The notes beneath the pieces were generated by a model. It saw nothing but the letters and a program-made list of their open reading frames with translations. It was not told the origin of the DNA and did not search any database. Source: an uncultured Prochlorococcus sp. (GTDB taxonomy: Bacteria > Cyanobacteriota > Cyanobacteriia > PCC-6307 > Cyanobiaceae). Taken from it: 64,000 nucleotides of DNA. Position 1 is the first letter of the stretch. Each line of letters starts with the position of its first letter. Location of the stretch: contig CACJNU010000003.1 of NCBI GenBank assembly GCA_902594875.1, forward strand, positions 1 to 64,000. The letters run 5' to 3'. The position numbers and the translations under genes were made by a program. Below are positions 18,658-27,410 of this stretch, one piece after another.

Positions 18658-19260
18658 ATGAAAGAAATATTTTTAATTGGATTAGGAAATCCTGGTAAAA
18701 AATACTCAAAAAGTAGACATAATATAGGTTTTTTACTGCTTGAAAATTTCTCGAAAAAATATAATTCAAATTTTTTTTTAAAAGATAAGCTTAAAAGTTC
18801 ATGCTCAGAATTTCAAATCAATGATTCTACTTTCAGATTATTTTTACCAAATACTTTTATGAATAATAGTGGTGATGCTGTACGAGCAATAGTTGATTGG
18901 TACAAAATCAATTTAGATCAGATTTTAATAATAGTCGATGATAAAGATCTTCCCCTTGGAAAAATAAGATTTAGGAGAAAAGGAAGCTCAGGAGGACATA
19001 ACGGGCTTAAAAGCATCATTGAACAATTGAAGACACAAAACTTTAAGAGAATAAAAATTGGTATTGGTTCGCCTCCTTTAATAAAAGGAAAAAATCATTT
19101 CAATACCATTTCACATGTATTAGGAAATATTTCTCCAGAAGAAAAATCAATATTAGATAAAGTGTACGAGAGAGTCATCGAATCTCTCGAACAACTAAAT
19201 ACTAAAAAAGAAGAATATATAATTCACGAATTAAATTCTTTTGATAAAGATCAACCTTAA
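18658..19260 (+). CDS. pth: Peptidyl-tRNA hydrolase
   Basis: Pth frees tRNA from stalled peptidyl-tRNA. The motifs are LIGLGNPGKKYSKSRHNIGF (catalytic His near residue 21), LPNTFMNNSGDAVRAIVDWY, IIVDDKDLPLGKIRFRRKGSSGGHNGLKSI and RIKIGIGSP. It has 200 residues, as usual. The stop lies three bases before the start of the DUF3146 gene, forming a likely two-gene operon. Confidence 0.96.
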   Translation: MKEIFLIGLGNPGKKYSKSRHNIGFLLLENFSKKYNSNFFLKDKLKSSCSEFQINDSTFRLFLPNTFMNNSGDAVRAIVDWYKINLDQILIIVDDKDLPLGKIRFRRKGSSGGHNGLKSIIEQLKTQNFKRIKIGIGSPPLIKGKNHFNTISHVLGNISPEEKSILDKVYERVIESLEQLNTKKEEYIIHELNSFDKDQP

Positions 19261-19263
19261 GAA

Positions 19264-19521
19264 ATGCGTTCAAAACCTGAAACGATTGCCAATGTAAGTG
19301 TTAAGGAATATTGCTTCTCAAAGAAGCAAATAAAGGGAGTTGTGGAAGCTAGTCAATTTAAATGGACTTTTACATGGTTCTTTAATAAAGGGTTATTAAC
19401 TGTAAATCCCCCTTTGGGAAGAGCATTAATTGAGGATGCCTTATTGAGATTTTTATTAAAAAAAGATTATGAACTAGAAGCAGGAAATGAATATAAGTTC
19501 ACTATTTCAGCCAAGTTTTAA
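19264..19521 (+). CDS. DUF3146-like small conserved protein
   Basis: An 85-residue protein with FKWTFTWFFNKGLLTVNPPLGRALIEDALLRFLLKKDYELEAGNEYKF-type composition. I match it from memory to the cyanobacterial DUF3146 family. It has no membrane span or catalytic motif that I can identify. It follows pth by three bases and overlaps the end of the convergent YqgF-like gene by 20 bases. Confidence 0.7.
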   Translation: MRSKPETIANVSVKEYCFSKKQIKGVVEASQFKWTFTWFFNKGLLTVNPPLGRALIEDALLRFLLKKDYELEAGNEYKFTISAKF

Positions 19522-19939
19522 AATCTATATTTTGATTCAAAGTAAAAGTCATATTGCAATAATCTTCTAAAATTAGCAAAGCTGATATCGCATCAAGGTT
19601 TTTATTAAGGATAAACACCTCTCTGGGCATTAAAAATTTCAGACCACTAATTGGAAATAGTTCGAAATATCTTGCTTTAGCCCTGTAGGTAGTATTTTTT
19701 TCCTCAAAAGTTATTATTTCTTTTTTAAAAAAATATAGTTTTTCTCTAATTTCTCTACTGGTGGTACCATTGCCAATAATTATTTTTGATATCTCCTCAG
19801 CAGTAATTAAATTTCTGACATGATTCTCAAGTAATTCACTTTTGAGAATGATCGCTTCATAAACTTTTTTTTCACTTATTTCAGCTAAGACCAAGCCGCA
19901 TTTACTTTTCCCTGGATCAATAGTTATTACTCTAGGCAT
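19502..19939 (-). CDS. YqgF/RNase H-like (RuvC-fold) protein
   Basis: A 145-residue protein. The first strand is MPRVITIDPGKSKCGLVLA, the D-P-G-x-x-K/R-C-G-L motif of YqgF and RuvC-type nucleases; IIIGNGTT and the later FEEKNTTYRAK give the glutamate-containing second motif, and LDAISALLIL supplies the C-terminal acidic residue. The canonical YqgF is involved in 16S rRNA maturation. This is a divergent cyanobacterial relative, so its substrate is open. Its start abuts the stop of the DUF3084 gene. Confidence 0.7.
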   Translation of the reverse strand: MPRVITIDPGKSKCGLVLAEISEKKVYEAIILKSELLENHVRNLITAEEISKIIIGNGTTSREIREKLYFFKKEIITFEEKNTTYRAKARYFELFPISGLKFLMPREVFILNKNLDAISALLILEDYCNMTFTLNQNIDFKTWLK

Positions 19940-20923
19940 TTAAGAAGCAATTTTTAAAATGTTTATTTCAACAATTATGGGTTCTACAGTTTTACTATCT
20001 CTCAAAGATACTACTTCTAACTTAAATTTGATATTTTGATTTTCTTGAAGAAAGTCTCTAATTTTTTTTACAAAATTTCTATTTGTATTAATTTCACTAA
20101 CTTGTGATCCTTTTGACTTAATTTCGTTCCTTGTTTCTCTAAGCAATGACTTAATTTTTAAGTTTATTGATTTAAGATTTAAATGATTTTCTTCCAGAAT
20201 TGCACTTGTAATAACATCACCTTTTTTAACTACTAATTTATTTTCTAATAAATCAGGAGATACAAAAACATAATTATCCCCTTTTAAAACATTTGTTGCT
20301 GATTTAATTAATAAAATCCAATTACCACCTCTACCAGCAATTGTCTCAATTTTTGTAATATCGCTAGGTCTCCACAAAAGAATATTTTTTGCTTCTTTAT
20401 TTATTGGGATAACAATTTTCCTAACAAATTTATCAGCTTCATTAAAGATTTTTGTTAAGTCTTGTTTTATATTTGAGCTGGAATTCACCTCAGCAATAAA
20501 TAAAGTTTGGCCTCTTTTAATAACAATATTTCCTCTCCTAAATTCTTTAATATTATTTTTTAATTGTTTTAACTCCTTTTCTTTTTGAATAATTTTACCT
20601 TCAAGTTCTTTTCGTTCTTCCTGTAAAGGGACTAAAGCTTTTTTACTTTCATCTAAAGTTTTTTGTAAGAAAGGAATATCAACAAAAAGTCTTTGTCTGA
20701 ATTCCTCACTAACTAAAATCAATAACCCTATTGATATTGAACTAATAAAACTACCAGTAATTATGGTAATTATAGTTGCGGTCTTTTTAGGTCTTAATTT
20801 TAAGATACTAAATCTTGCTTTACCAATCTTTGTTCCAAGAATATCCCCAAATGGTGCAATTAATCCCCCTAGTAATATTAAAAAAACAATTAAAATCCAA
20901 GCCACACTTTTGCATACGTTCAC
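19940..20923 (-). CDS. DUF3084 membrane-anchored coiled-coil protein
   Basis: A 327-residue protein with two N-terminal spans (about 8-28 and 50-72) separated by GDILGTKIGKARFSILKLRPKKTAT, then a coiled coil around 85-130 rich in Lys and Glu, and a beta-rich C-terminal domain. This layout matches the cyanobacterial DUF3084 family. The GTG start at 20923 gives MNVCKSVAWIL; an internal GTG six codons later gives the shorter, more typical head. It sits between ntcA and the YqgF-like gene with gaps of 0 and 21 bases, so all three probably form one transcript. Confidence 0.8.
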   Translation of the reverse strand: MNVCKSVAWILIVFLILLGGLIAPFGDILGTKIGKARFSILKLRPKKTATIITIITGSFISSISIGLLILVSEEFRQRLFVDIPFLQKTLDESKKALVPLQEERKELEGKIIQKEKELKQLKNNIKEFRRGNIVIKRGQTLFIAEVNSSSNIKQDLTKIFNEADKFVRKIVIPINKEAKNILLWRPSDITKIETIAGRGGNWILLIKSATNVLKGDNYVFVSPDLLENKLVVKKGDVITSAILEENHLNLKSINLKIKSLLRETRNEIKSKGSQVSEINTNRNFVKKIRDFLQENQNIKFKLEVVSLRDSKTVEPIIVEINILKIAS

Positions 20924-20944
20924 TACATCATAATTTATGATGAA

Positions 20945-21679
20945 TCAATTAAATCTTTTTGCAAGAGCAATTGGATCGAAAACTGTGATTTTCTTTCTTT
21001 CAATATTAAGCAGTCCTGAATCCTTTAAATCGCCCAACAATCTTGTAATGGTTACTCTTGTAGAACCTATAGCTTCAGCAATTGCCTGATGCGAAAGCCG
21101 TAGGTCTATTGTAATACCTTTTTCCCCTGCAACTCCAAAGTCTCTACAAAGAACCATTAAAAAACTTACTAAACGAGAAGACATATCTCTATGTGTAAGA
21201 GTTTCTATCATTGTTTCAGTTTGCAGGATTCTACTTGAAAGGCCTTGTAACAGTAATAGTCCGACTGATGCATCTTCCTTAATAGCTCTTAAAACAGAAT
21301 TTGCAGGTGCCGTTATCATTTCAACTCTTGTGAATGCTATCGCATGATAAAAACGATCAGATCTATGTCCTGTAAGAAGAGATAGAACACCAAAGAGACT
21401 ATTTTCTCTTAAAAGAGCAACAGTTATTTCTTCACCTGACTCATAAACTCTTGAAAGTCTTACCGCTCCTCTTCTTATGAGATAAACCCTTTCAGCCGGG
21501 TCCCCAGGGAAAAATATAGTTTTAGATCTCTCAACCATTTCTGTGCTTGCACCATCAAGACCTTTAATAACCTCCATTAAAGTTTTATTGATTGGGAAAC
21601 GTTCTCCAACGGAGTTAATTTTACTTTGTCCTGACTGTTGCGAACTAAAGCGGTTGAATCCTCGTGAAGCAGGTATCAT
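20945..21679 (-). CDS. ntcA: Global nitrogen regulator NtcA
   Basis: NtcA is the CRP-family activator of nitrogen assimilation that responds to 2-oxoglutarate. The effector domain has [35 protein letters not shown], and the C-terminal helix-turn-helix is [24 protein letters not shown]. The length is 244 residues, which includes about 20 more N-terminal residues than freshwater forms. An NtcA-like half-matched box lies about 50 bases upstream, suggesting autoregulation. A perfect box lies before amt1 in this window. Confidence 0.97.
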   Translation of the reverse strand: MIPASRGFNRFSSQQSGQSKINSVGERFPINKTLMEVIKGLDGASTEMVERSKTIFFPGDPAERVYLIRRGAVRLSRVYESGEEITVALLRENSLFGVLSLLTGHRSDRFYHAIAFTRVEMITAPANSVLRAIKEDASVGLLLLQGLSSRILQTETMIETLTHRDMSSRLVSFLMVLCRDFGVAGEKGITIDLRLSHQAIAEAIGSTRVTITRLLGDLKDSGLLNIERKKITVFDPIALAKRFN

Positions 21680-21727
21680 AAATATCTTGACTATTAAAAA
21701 ATTTAAGGAGACACTCTAAAATATCTT

Positions 21728-21741
21728 GTATCAACAGTAAC
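21728..21741 (-). promoter_or_regulatory. Possible NtcA site upstream of ntcA
   Basis: On the minus strand the sequence is GTTACTGTTGATAC, which fits GTN10AC and keeps the TAC half of GTA-N8-TAC, with one mismatch in the GTA half. It lies about 49 bases upstream of the ntcA start. Autoregulation of ntcA is known in other cyanobacteria. The spacing to the start is short, so it may act close to the core promoter. Confidence 0.45.
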
Positions 21742-21828
21742 AATTTTCAATTCTTATTAGTTTATCTACTAGCTATTTTCTGGCAGTTTCCACTTGCTCA
21801 ACCTTTTTTTTAAGTAAAATTACACTAT

Positions 21829-21861
21829 ATGCAGTGTCAATAGATTCTAATTATACTGCAT
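21829..21861. repeat. Inverted repeat ATGCAGT/ACTGCAT in the ntcA divergent region
   Basis: ATGCAGT (21829-21835) is repeated in reverse at ACTGCAT (21855-21861), with a 19-base spacer. A nested ACACT...AGTGT dyad overlaps the left arm at 21822-21837. It lies 19 bases before the CobO-like start and could be an operator for that gene or an RNA hairpin in its leader. No known factor is assigned. Confidence 0.4.
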
Positions 21862-21879
21862 GTAGAAAGAAACCTAATA

Positions 21880-22461
21880 ATGGTAATTAGTACATCCCAT
21901 ACTTATTCCAAAAGTAATCCTGATATTGTAAATATAAATACTGCTGACAAAATTAACTTAAAAAGATTTACACAAAATGGACAAATTCAAATCTATCAAT
22001 CTTCATATCGAGGAAGCTACTCATCTATCATTAGAGACTCTCTAAGAAATGCCGCTCTTGGCAGGAAAGTCCTGTTAATACAATTCATGAAAGGAGGGGT
22101 TAAACAAGGAGTTGATAATGCAGTAACGTTATGCGGTAATTTAACCTGGATAAGATCTTCTCATTCCTTTGATCAATATGACTTTGAATCAATTGAAGAT
22201 AATAAAAATTTAAAAAAATCAATACATGAATCTACTTTAGAATTATGGAACTTTTGTAAAAAAGAACTACAGTCTGGCGAGAATGATCAAATCATACTTG
22301 ATGAAATTTTTTTAGCTATTGATATGAAAATTATCCATAAAGATGATTTGATTTCAACACTTGAAAACCGATTTATATCAGGAGATGTAATCCTTACTGG
22401 TACAGATATTCCTAAAGATTTATTATTAATGGCCAACCAAATTACCGAGCTTCGCTCATAA
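21880..22461 (+). CDS. CobO/BtuR-like protein with degenerate P-loop
   Basis: A 193-residue protein resembling ATP:corrinoid adenosyltransferases of the CobO/BtuR type: the segment AALGRKVLLIQFMKGG (about 58-73) is the typical strand after the P-loop, and IILDEIFLAIDMKII matches the Walker B region with DE. Where the P-loop should be (about 41-50) the sequence is SSYRGSYSSI, with no GKT/GKS. The usual R-x-T-K-rich C-terminal part is short. It may be an inactive or altered relative, or a different nucleotide-binding protein. It is four bases upstream of dcd. Confidence 0.55.
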   Translation: MVISTSHTYSKSNPDIVNINTADKINLKRFTQNGQIQIYQSSYRGSYSSIIRDSLRNAALGRKVLLIQFMKGGVKQGVDNAVTLCGNLTWIRSSHSFDQYDFESIEDNKNLKKSIHESTLELWNFCKKELQSGENDQIILDEIFLAIDMKIIHKDDLISTLENRFISGDVILTGTDIPKDLLLMANQITELRS

Positions 22462-22465
22462 AGCA

Positions 22466-23059
22466 ATGCTAAAAAATGATCTCTGGATAAATCAAAAAGC
22501 TTCGGAAGGTATGATAAAACCCTTTCAATCAAATTTGGTGAGACATCTTGAGCCTGACAATAAACAAAAGCCAGTTTTAAGTTACGGATGTTCATCTTAT
22601 GGCTATGATTTAAGACTTTCATCAAAAGAATTCCTAATTTTCAGACATATTCCTGGGACAGTAATGAACCCCAAAAAGTTTAATCCTAATAATTTAGAGC
22701 AAACTGTTCTTCACCACGATAAAGATGGAGACTTTTTTATTCTTCCAGCTCACTCCTATGGTTTAGGAGTTGCTTTAGAAAAGATGAAAGTGCCAGAAAA
22801 TATAACTGTAATCTGTATAGGCAAAAGTACTTACGCACGACTTGGAATCATTGTTAATACAACGCCCGCAGAGGCAGGTTGGGAGGGTCATCTAACTTTA
22901 GAGTTTAGTAATAGTTCAGGTGCAGATTGCAGAATTTATGCTAATGAGGGTATATGTCAACTACTCTTTTTTGAAGGAGATCCGTGCTCTACAACTTATG
23001 AAGATAGAAGAGGCAAATATCAAAACCAACCAGAAAAAGTAACTCTTGCAAAGATCTAA
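22466..23059 (+). CDS. dcd: dCTP deaminase
   Basis: Dcd converts dCTP to dUTP for thymidylate synthesis. The homotrimer-type fold shows SYGCSSYGYDLRLS, FILPAHSYGLGVALEKMKVPENITVICIGKSTYARLGIIVNTTPAEAGWEGHLTLE-type core and NEGICQLLFFEGDP. It has 197 residues. It lies between the CobO-like gene and thyX with gaps of four and one bases, so it and thyX form a pyrimidine deoxynucleotide operon. Confidence 0.95.
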   Translation: MLKNDLWINQKASEGMIKPFQSNLVRHLEPDNKQKPVLSYGCSSYGYDLRLSSKEFLIFRHIPGTVMNPKKFNPNNLEQTVLHHDKDGDFFILPAHSYGLGVALEKMKVPENITVICIGKSTYARLGIIVNTTPAEAGWEGHLTLEFSNSSGADCRIYANEGICQLLFFEGDPCSTTYEDRRGKYQNQPEKVTLAKI

Positions 23060-23060
23060 A

Positions 23061-23693
23061 ATGAGTAAAGTTGAACTAATTTCGCTAACTCCAGATGCCG
23101 AAAAAACAATGGCTTATATTGCAAGAGTTAGTAATCCAAAAAATCAGGAAAATGAAGACTATTCAAAATTATTAAGTTATTGCATCAAAAATGAACATTG
23201 GAGTGTTTTTGAACAGTCATTTATGACCTTACAAATAGAAACTAACAGAGGAATCGCTGCCCAAATTTTAAGACATAGATCATTTACTTTCCAGGAATTT
23301 TCTCAGAGATATGCAGATAGTTCTCAATTGGGTAATATTCCTTTACCAGAGTTAAGGCGTCAAGATTTTAAAAACAGGCAAAATTCAATTCCTGATCTCC
23401 CTGAAGAGTTAAAAAAAAGATTCAATGAAAAAATTGGTTTACATTTTCAGGCTGCTTCAGAATTATATGAAGATTTACTTGCTGAAGGCGTAGCCAAAGA
23501 ATGTGCGAGATTTGTTTTACCATTAGCAACTCCAACAAGAATCTATATGTCTGGATCATGCAGATCCTGGATTCATTACATAGATTTAAGATCAGCTCAC
23601 GGTACCCAAAAAGAACACAAGTCTATAGCCCAAAATTGCAAATCTATTTTTAAAAAAAGTTTTCCAATTGTATCAAAATCTTTAGAGTGGTAA
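23061..23693 (+). CDS. thyX: Flavin-dependent thymidylate synthase ThyX
   Basis: ThyX methylates dUMP using FAD and methylenetetrahydrofolate. The ThyX motif RHR-x7-S is present as LRHRSFTFQEFSQRYA, preceded by the FEQSFMTLQIETNRGIAAQI helix. RIYMSGSCRSWIHYIDLRSAHGTQKEH supplies the FAD and nucleotide loops. I chose ATG at 23061, which follows the dcd stop by one base; an upstream in-frame TTG would overlap dcd. The length of 210 residues is normal. It is adjacent to dcd, which makes its substrate precursor. Confidence 0.95.
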   Translation: MSKVELISLTPDAEKTMAYIARVSNPKNQENEDYSKLLSYCIKNEHWSVFEQSFMTLQIETNRGIAAQILRHRSFTFQEFSQRYADSSQLGNIPLPELRRQDFKNRQNSIPDLPEELKKRFNEKIGLHFQAASELYEDLLAEGVAKECARFVLPLATPTRIYMSGSCRSWIHYIDLRSAHGTQKEHKSIAQNCKSIFKKSFPIVSKSLEW

Positions 23694-23696
23694 GAA

Positions 23697-24242
23697 TTAT
23701 CCATGACTGCGAGGACTAACCTCATTATTTTTATTTTCTTGAATTTTTGAAAATTCAGAATTAATAATTTCCTCAAAAGGTTTCTCTTCTTTTTTTATAT
23801 CATTAATAGATTTTCTTATTTTTAATTCATCTTGTTTTCCAATAAAAGTAGATACTAGATTCCCCTTTTTATCAAAAAGATTAATTTGAGGAATCCCGTT
23901 GACAGAAAACTGCTTGATGTAATTACCCCACTTTTGATTATCAACATTTAAAAAAACAAAATTTATATCTTTTTCGTATTCATCTTTAAAAGCAGAAACT
24001 TTTGGAGCCATTTCTTTACAAACTTCACACCACTCAGCATAAAATTCGAGAAATGTAGGCTTATTATTTGTAAAAGCTATTTCAGGTTCAACAGATAATT
24101 CTCCAAAGCTCTTTAGAAGATAAGTTGATTTAAACAAAATATTTCTAAACAAAAACAGTGAAATGATAACAATAGATATTATCAGGATAAGTATTGTTTT
24201 TAAATTTGTATTTAAGATTTGGTCTCGACTCTCAGATTGCAC
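23697..24242 (-). CDS. txlA: Thioredoxin-like protein TxlA (HCF164-like)
   Basis: A membrane-anchored thioredoxin of 181 residues. One N-terminal span (about 15-36) is followed by a thioredoxin fold with FYAEWCEVCKEMAP, giving the redox pair WCEVC at 71-75, and the cis-proline motif VNGIPQINLF. The family includes HCF164, needed for cytochrome b6f and PSI assembly in plastids, and TxlA in cyanobacteria. The acidic, disordered tail is lineage-specific. It converges on thyX with a three-base gap. Confidence 0.88.
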   Translation of the reverse strand: MQSESRDQILNTNLKTILILIISIVIISLFLFRNILFKSTYLLKSFGELSVEPEIAFTNNKPTFLEFYAEWCEVCKEMAPKVSAFKDEYEKDINFVFLNVDNQKWGNYIKQFSVNGIPQINLFDKKGNLVSTFIGKQDELKIRKSINDIKKEEKPFEEIINSEFSKIQENKNNEVSPRSHG

Positions 24243-24379
24243 TATTAAGAATTTATAACTAAAAACATTTTAAATAAGTTAAACAAATAAAGAGAATTCA
24301 ATTCTAGAAGCTTTTAATTAACTGATAAAATAAGGAATGAATAATTATTAAAAATTTCTTTGATTCCTGAAATCTTATT

Positions 24380-25732
24380 ATGCAATTAATCTTTGGAACT
24401 GATGGAATAAGAGGACGATTCAATGAAGAGATAACTTTTTCTCTAGCTTACAAAGTAGGATATGCCCTAGGTTCGACTTTAGAAAATAAAAATCCAATAT
24501 TAATTGGAAGAGATACAAGAATTAGTGGAGATATTCTGCTTCAGGCGATAACGCAAGGTATAAATGAAAGTGGAAAAAAATTTATCAATCTTGGGATCTG
24601 CCCTACACCAGCCATACCTTTCTTAATCAAACAAGAGAACCTGAGTAGTGGGATCATGATATCTGCAAGTCATAATCCGCCAGAATATAATGGAATAAAA
24701 ATTTTTGATCATAATGGTCAAAAAATTAACAAATATTTTGAAAATAAAATTCAAAAATTAATTGAAGAGTTAAATCAAAATATAGAAGTTCCTACAAAAG
24801 TGATCCCACTAAATACAAATAAAAATCTTATTGATGTTTATATTAATAGCCTAATCCAAACAATGGGTGGAGAAAATTTAAGCGGTTTGAAAATAATATT
24901 AGACACATGTTATGGATCAGCGACAACATGCGCAAAACAAATTTTTCAGTCTCTTGGTGCTGATGTAAGAGTTATCAATAACTCTAAAAATGGATTGAAA
25001 ATTAATATGAATTGTGGTTCTACTAACCTCGAGCCATTAAAAAAAGCATTAAGAGAGAGTCCTGCAGATATGGGATTTAGCTTCGATGGGGATGCCGATA
25101 GAGTAATTGGAATAGATTCAAAAGGCCATGTTTTAGATGGAGATCACATTCTCTTTCTTTGGGGCAGAGAACTTATGGAACAAAAAATCCTAACTAATAA
25201 TCTATTAATATCAACGCAAATGGCAAACTTAGGCTTTGAAAAAGCCTGGAAGAAAATTGGAGGAATTTTATATAGAACTAATGTGGGAGACAAATATGTT
25301 CATGACGCAATTAAGGAAAAAAGAGCTGTTTTAGGCGGTGAGCAATCAGGTCATATACTTTCTAAAATCAATAACTTTTCTGGAGATGGAATATTGACAG
25401 CACTTCAAATTTCTAAATATTGCAAAAAGAAAAATATTAATTTAAATAATTGGCTAAAAAGTAGTTTCGAACCTTATCCTCAAAAACTAACCAATATAAA
25501 TCTAGATTTTAATATTAATAAATTAAATCCAGAAACAAAAATCTTAATTGATCAAACTATAGAGTTTTTTCAAAAAATTTATTCGGACAATTGTAGAGTT
25601 TATATAAGGCCTAGTGGCACAGAACCAGTCATGAGAGTTCTAGTTGAAGCCAAGAATCATAAGAAAGTTCATTCTTTATCCAGCGAAATAACAAACAAAC
25701 TTTTTTTAGAAATTGATAAAATAATAAAATAA
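24380..25732 (+). CDS. glmM: Phosphoglucosamine mutase
   Basis: GlmM converts glucosamine-6-phosphate to the 1-phosphate for UDP-GlcNAc and cell wall synthesis. The sequence begins [18 protein letters not shown], has the phosphoserine loop [15 protein letters not shown] (Ser97), the metal loop SFDGDADRV, the sugar loop GGEQSGH and the C-terminal phosphate loop [11 protein letters not shown]. It is 450 residues, slightly above average. The start [12 protein letters not shown] is typical. Confidence 0.96.
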   Translation: MQLIFGTDGIRGRFNEEITFSLAYKVGYALGSTLENKNPILIGRDTRISGDILLQAITQGINESGKKFINLGICPTPAIPFLIKQENLSSGIMISASHNPPEYNGIKIFDHNGQKINKYFENKIQKLIEELNQNIEVPTKVIPLNTNKNLIDVYINSLIQTMGGENLSGLKIILDTCYGSATTCAKQIFQSLGADVRVINNSKNGLKINMNCGSTNLEPLKKALRESPADMGFSFDGDADRVIGIDSKGHVLDGDHILFLWGRELMEQKILTNNLLISTQMANLGFEKAWKKIGGILYRTNVGDKYVHDAIKEKRAVLGGEQSGHILSKINNFSGDGILTALQISKYCKKKNINLNNWLKSSFEPYPQKLTNINLDFNINKLNPETKILIDQTIEFFQKIYSDNCRVYIRPSGTEPVMRVLVEAKNHKKVHSLSSEITNKLFLEIDKIIK

Positions 25733-25739
25733 CAACGCA

Positions 25740-26369
25740 TTAATTTTTTATATAAATCCTTTCAAAAATATCAAGGTTGTTAACAATCACATATTTTTCC
25801 CGATTAGTTTTAACTTTATTTGGATTAAAGCTTTCGGAATAATTAAAATCTTTTTTATCTATTGTTTTAAAATAAGAATTACTCAAAATAGTGTAATCCA
25901 TATAATCGAATAAATCCTTTACATCCGTTTTTATAAAAATTAAGGTCCCTTTTTCCAATGAATTTGAGAGAATAGTAATAAATTCCGGCTGAATTACACG
26001 CCTTTTATAATGCCTCTTTTTAAACCATGGATCAGGAAAATTAAAAGAAATACTTTTTAAATTTTTGATAATAAATTTATTTTGAACATCATTCAGAATA
26101 TTATTGGCATTACCAAATACAAAATATAAATTTTTGATTTCTCTTTCAAGAACTTTTATCTTAGCATTTTTAACTAATTTCTCACGGATTTCAATTCCTA
26201 TATAATTCCAACTATTATTAACCAAAGCTAAATCAAATAGAAACTCACCAGCAGCACAACCTACATCCAAATGAAGATTCAATTTAGAATCACCAAACAT
26301 TTCGCTCAAAGAAGGTATTATCTCAATTTGATTGAAATTACTACTAAGCGGATTAACATGCTGCCTCAT
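25740..26369 (-). CDS. trmB: tRNA (guanine-N7)-methyltransferase
   Basis: TrmB makes m7G46 in tRNA. It is a Rossmann SAM enzyme with [15 protein letters not shown] as the SAM motif, [12 protein letters not shown], and [21 protein letters not shown], which is the family signature. The catalytic aspartate region TDVKDLFDY follows. At 209 residues it is normal. It converges on glmM with a seven-base gap. Confidence 0.94.
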   Translation of the reverse strand: MRQHVNPLSSNFNQIEIIPSLSEMFGDSKLNLHLDVGCAAGEFLFDLALVNNSWNYIGIEIREKLVKNAKIKVLEREIKNLYFVFGNANNILNDVQNKFIIKNLKSISFNFPDPWFKKRHYKRRVIQPEFITILSNSLEKGTLIFIKTDVKDLFDYMDYTILSNSYFKTIDKKDFNYSESFNPNKVKTNREKYVIVNNLDIFERIYIKN

Positions 26370-26491
26370 ACAATTATCAATATATTTCTAGGCAATAATA
26401 TAAGGATGCATAATATTCATAACTATGACAATAATAATTTCAAAAGTAACAGTTTGATGTTTAATTATTATGTGTTTAAAAAGAAAAAGTT

Positions 26492-27115
26492 TTGAACGTT
26501 TTTAATCAACTTTCTGTTTGGCTATCCTTTCAACTTTCAATAATCTTCCTTATTGGTATTCCTGTTACTCTATCCTTCTGGTCAATTAAAAAAAGAAATA
26601 AAGCAGTTAGTAAACTTCTATCAATTTATTGGAAAATATCTCTTTTATTTTTTATAAGCCTTTTACTTTTAATAGGTAAGTATAATTATGCTCTTGTAAT
26701 AACCAATATTTCAACACTATTAATGACAATTTCAGTTTGGTTTTGGAACGATATTAATGATGAATTAAGAGAATATGATTTTTCTTACTCCCTTACCACA
26801 ACGACAAAAATATGGAGATGGACGGTAACTTTTATATCTCTCAATTTCTTAATTCAGAGTTTACAAAACTTTAACTGCTTTTCTTTTATTAATTCGGATA
26901 CGTGTGCAATATGGCTTCAGCCTTCTTCAAATTTATATATTTTTATAAAAAATTTATTTACTTTTTTCTTTGGAGCTAACTTTACTCAGCAGATAGCAAA
27001 ATTTTTAGGATTATTTTCATTATTAATCTATATTTTAGGGCTTATTCAATGGTCAATAATAAAATTACCTAAATATGGAAGAAACTCTTGCTTTTCCGAA
27101 AATGGCAGAAATTGA
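26492..27115 (+). CDS. DUF3177-like membrane protein
   Basis: A 207-residue protein with five or six hydrophobic spans. It starts with TTG giving MNVFNQLSVWLSFQLSIIFLIGIPVTLSFW. The pattern KKRNKAVSKLLSIYWKISLL, FWNDINDELRE and the CAIWLQP segment match my memory of the cyanobacterial DUF3177 family. No catalytic motif is visible. Its end overlaps the next gene by 41 bases, so the two are probably coupled. Confidence 0.75.
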   Translation: MNVFNQLSVWLSFQLSIIFLIGIPVTLSFWSIKKRNKAVSKLLSIYWKISLLFFISLLLLIGKYNYALVITNISTLLMTISVWFWNDINDELREYDFSYSLTTTTKIWRWTVTFISLNFLIQSLQNFNCFSFINSDTCAIWLQPSSNLYIFIKNLFTFFFGANFTQQIAKFLGLFSLLIYILGLIQWSIIKLPKYGRNSCFSENGRN

Positions 27116-27410
27116 TATAATAAATAATCTTGAAAAAATAAGTTCTGAGATACCCAATAGGATACTAAAAATAGAAGATTTCATTCTAAAAGAAAATCAA
27201 AAAGAACAATTAGAAATAATTATTTTCAGAGGTTACAGTAGCTCAACAACTCATCCAATTGAAATAGATTCAGAAAAAAAAGTAATAACACTTTCTTATT
27301 CAATTACAAACTTTAAACTTTATAAAGCACCGTTAACAGAAACCGAAGAAAATTTTATAAGAGAACATCAAAACTCAGTTTTCTTTTTGAATCAAAAAAA
27401 CTGGATTTAA
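27075..27410 (+). CDS. Conserved hypothetical protein
   Basis: A 111-residue soluble protein that I do not recognise. The C-terminal two thirds alternate charged helices and beta-like segments ([37 protein letters not shown]). The ATG used lies inside the preceding gene; a second ATG nine codons downstream gives [13 protein letters not shown] and a shorter overlap. The stop shares TTAA with the stop of ileS. The tight overlap with the DUF3177 gene argues that it is expressed. Confidence 0.6.
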   Translation: MEETLAFPKMAEIDIINNLEKISSEIPNRILKIEDFILKENQKEQLEIIIFRGYSSSTTHPIEIDSEKKVITLSYSITNFKLYKAPLTETEENFIREHQNSVFFLNQKNWI

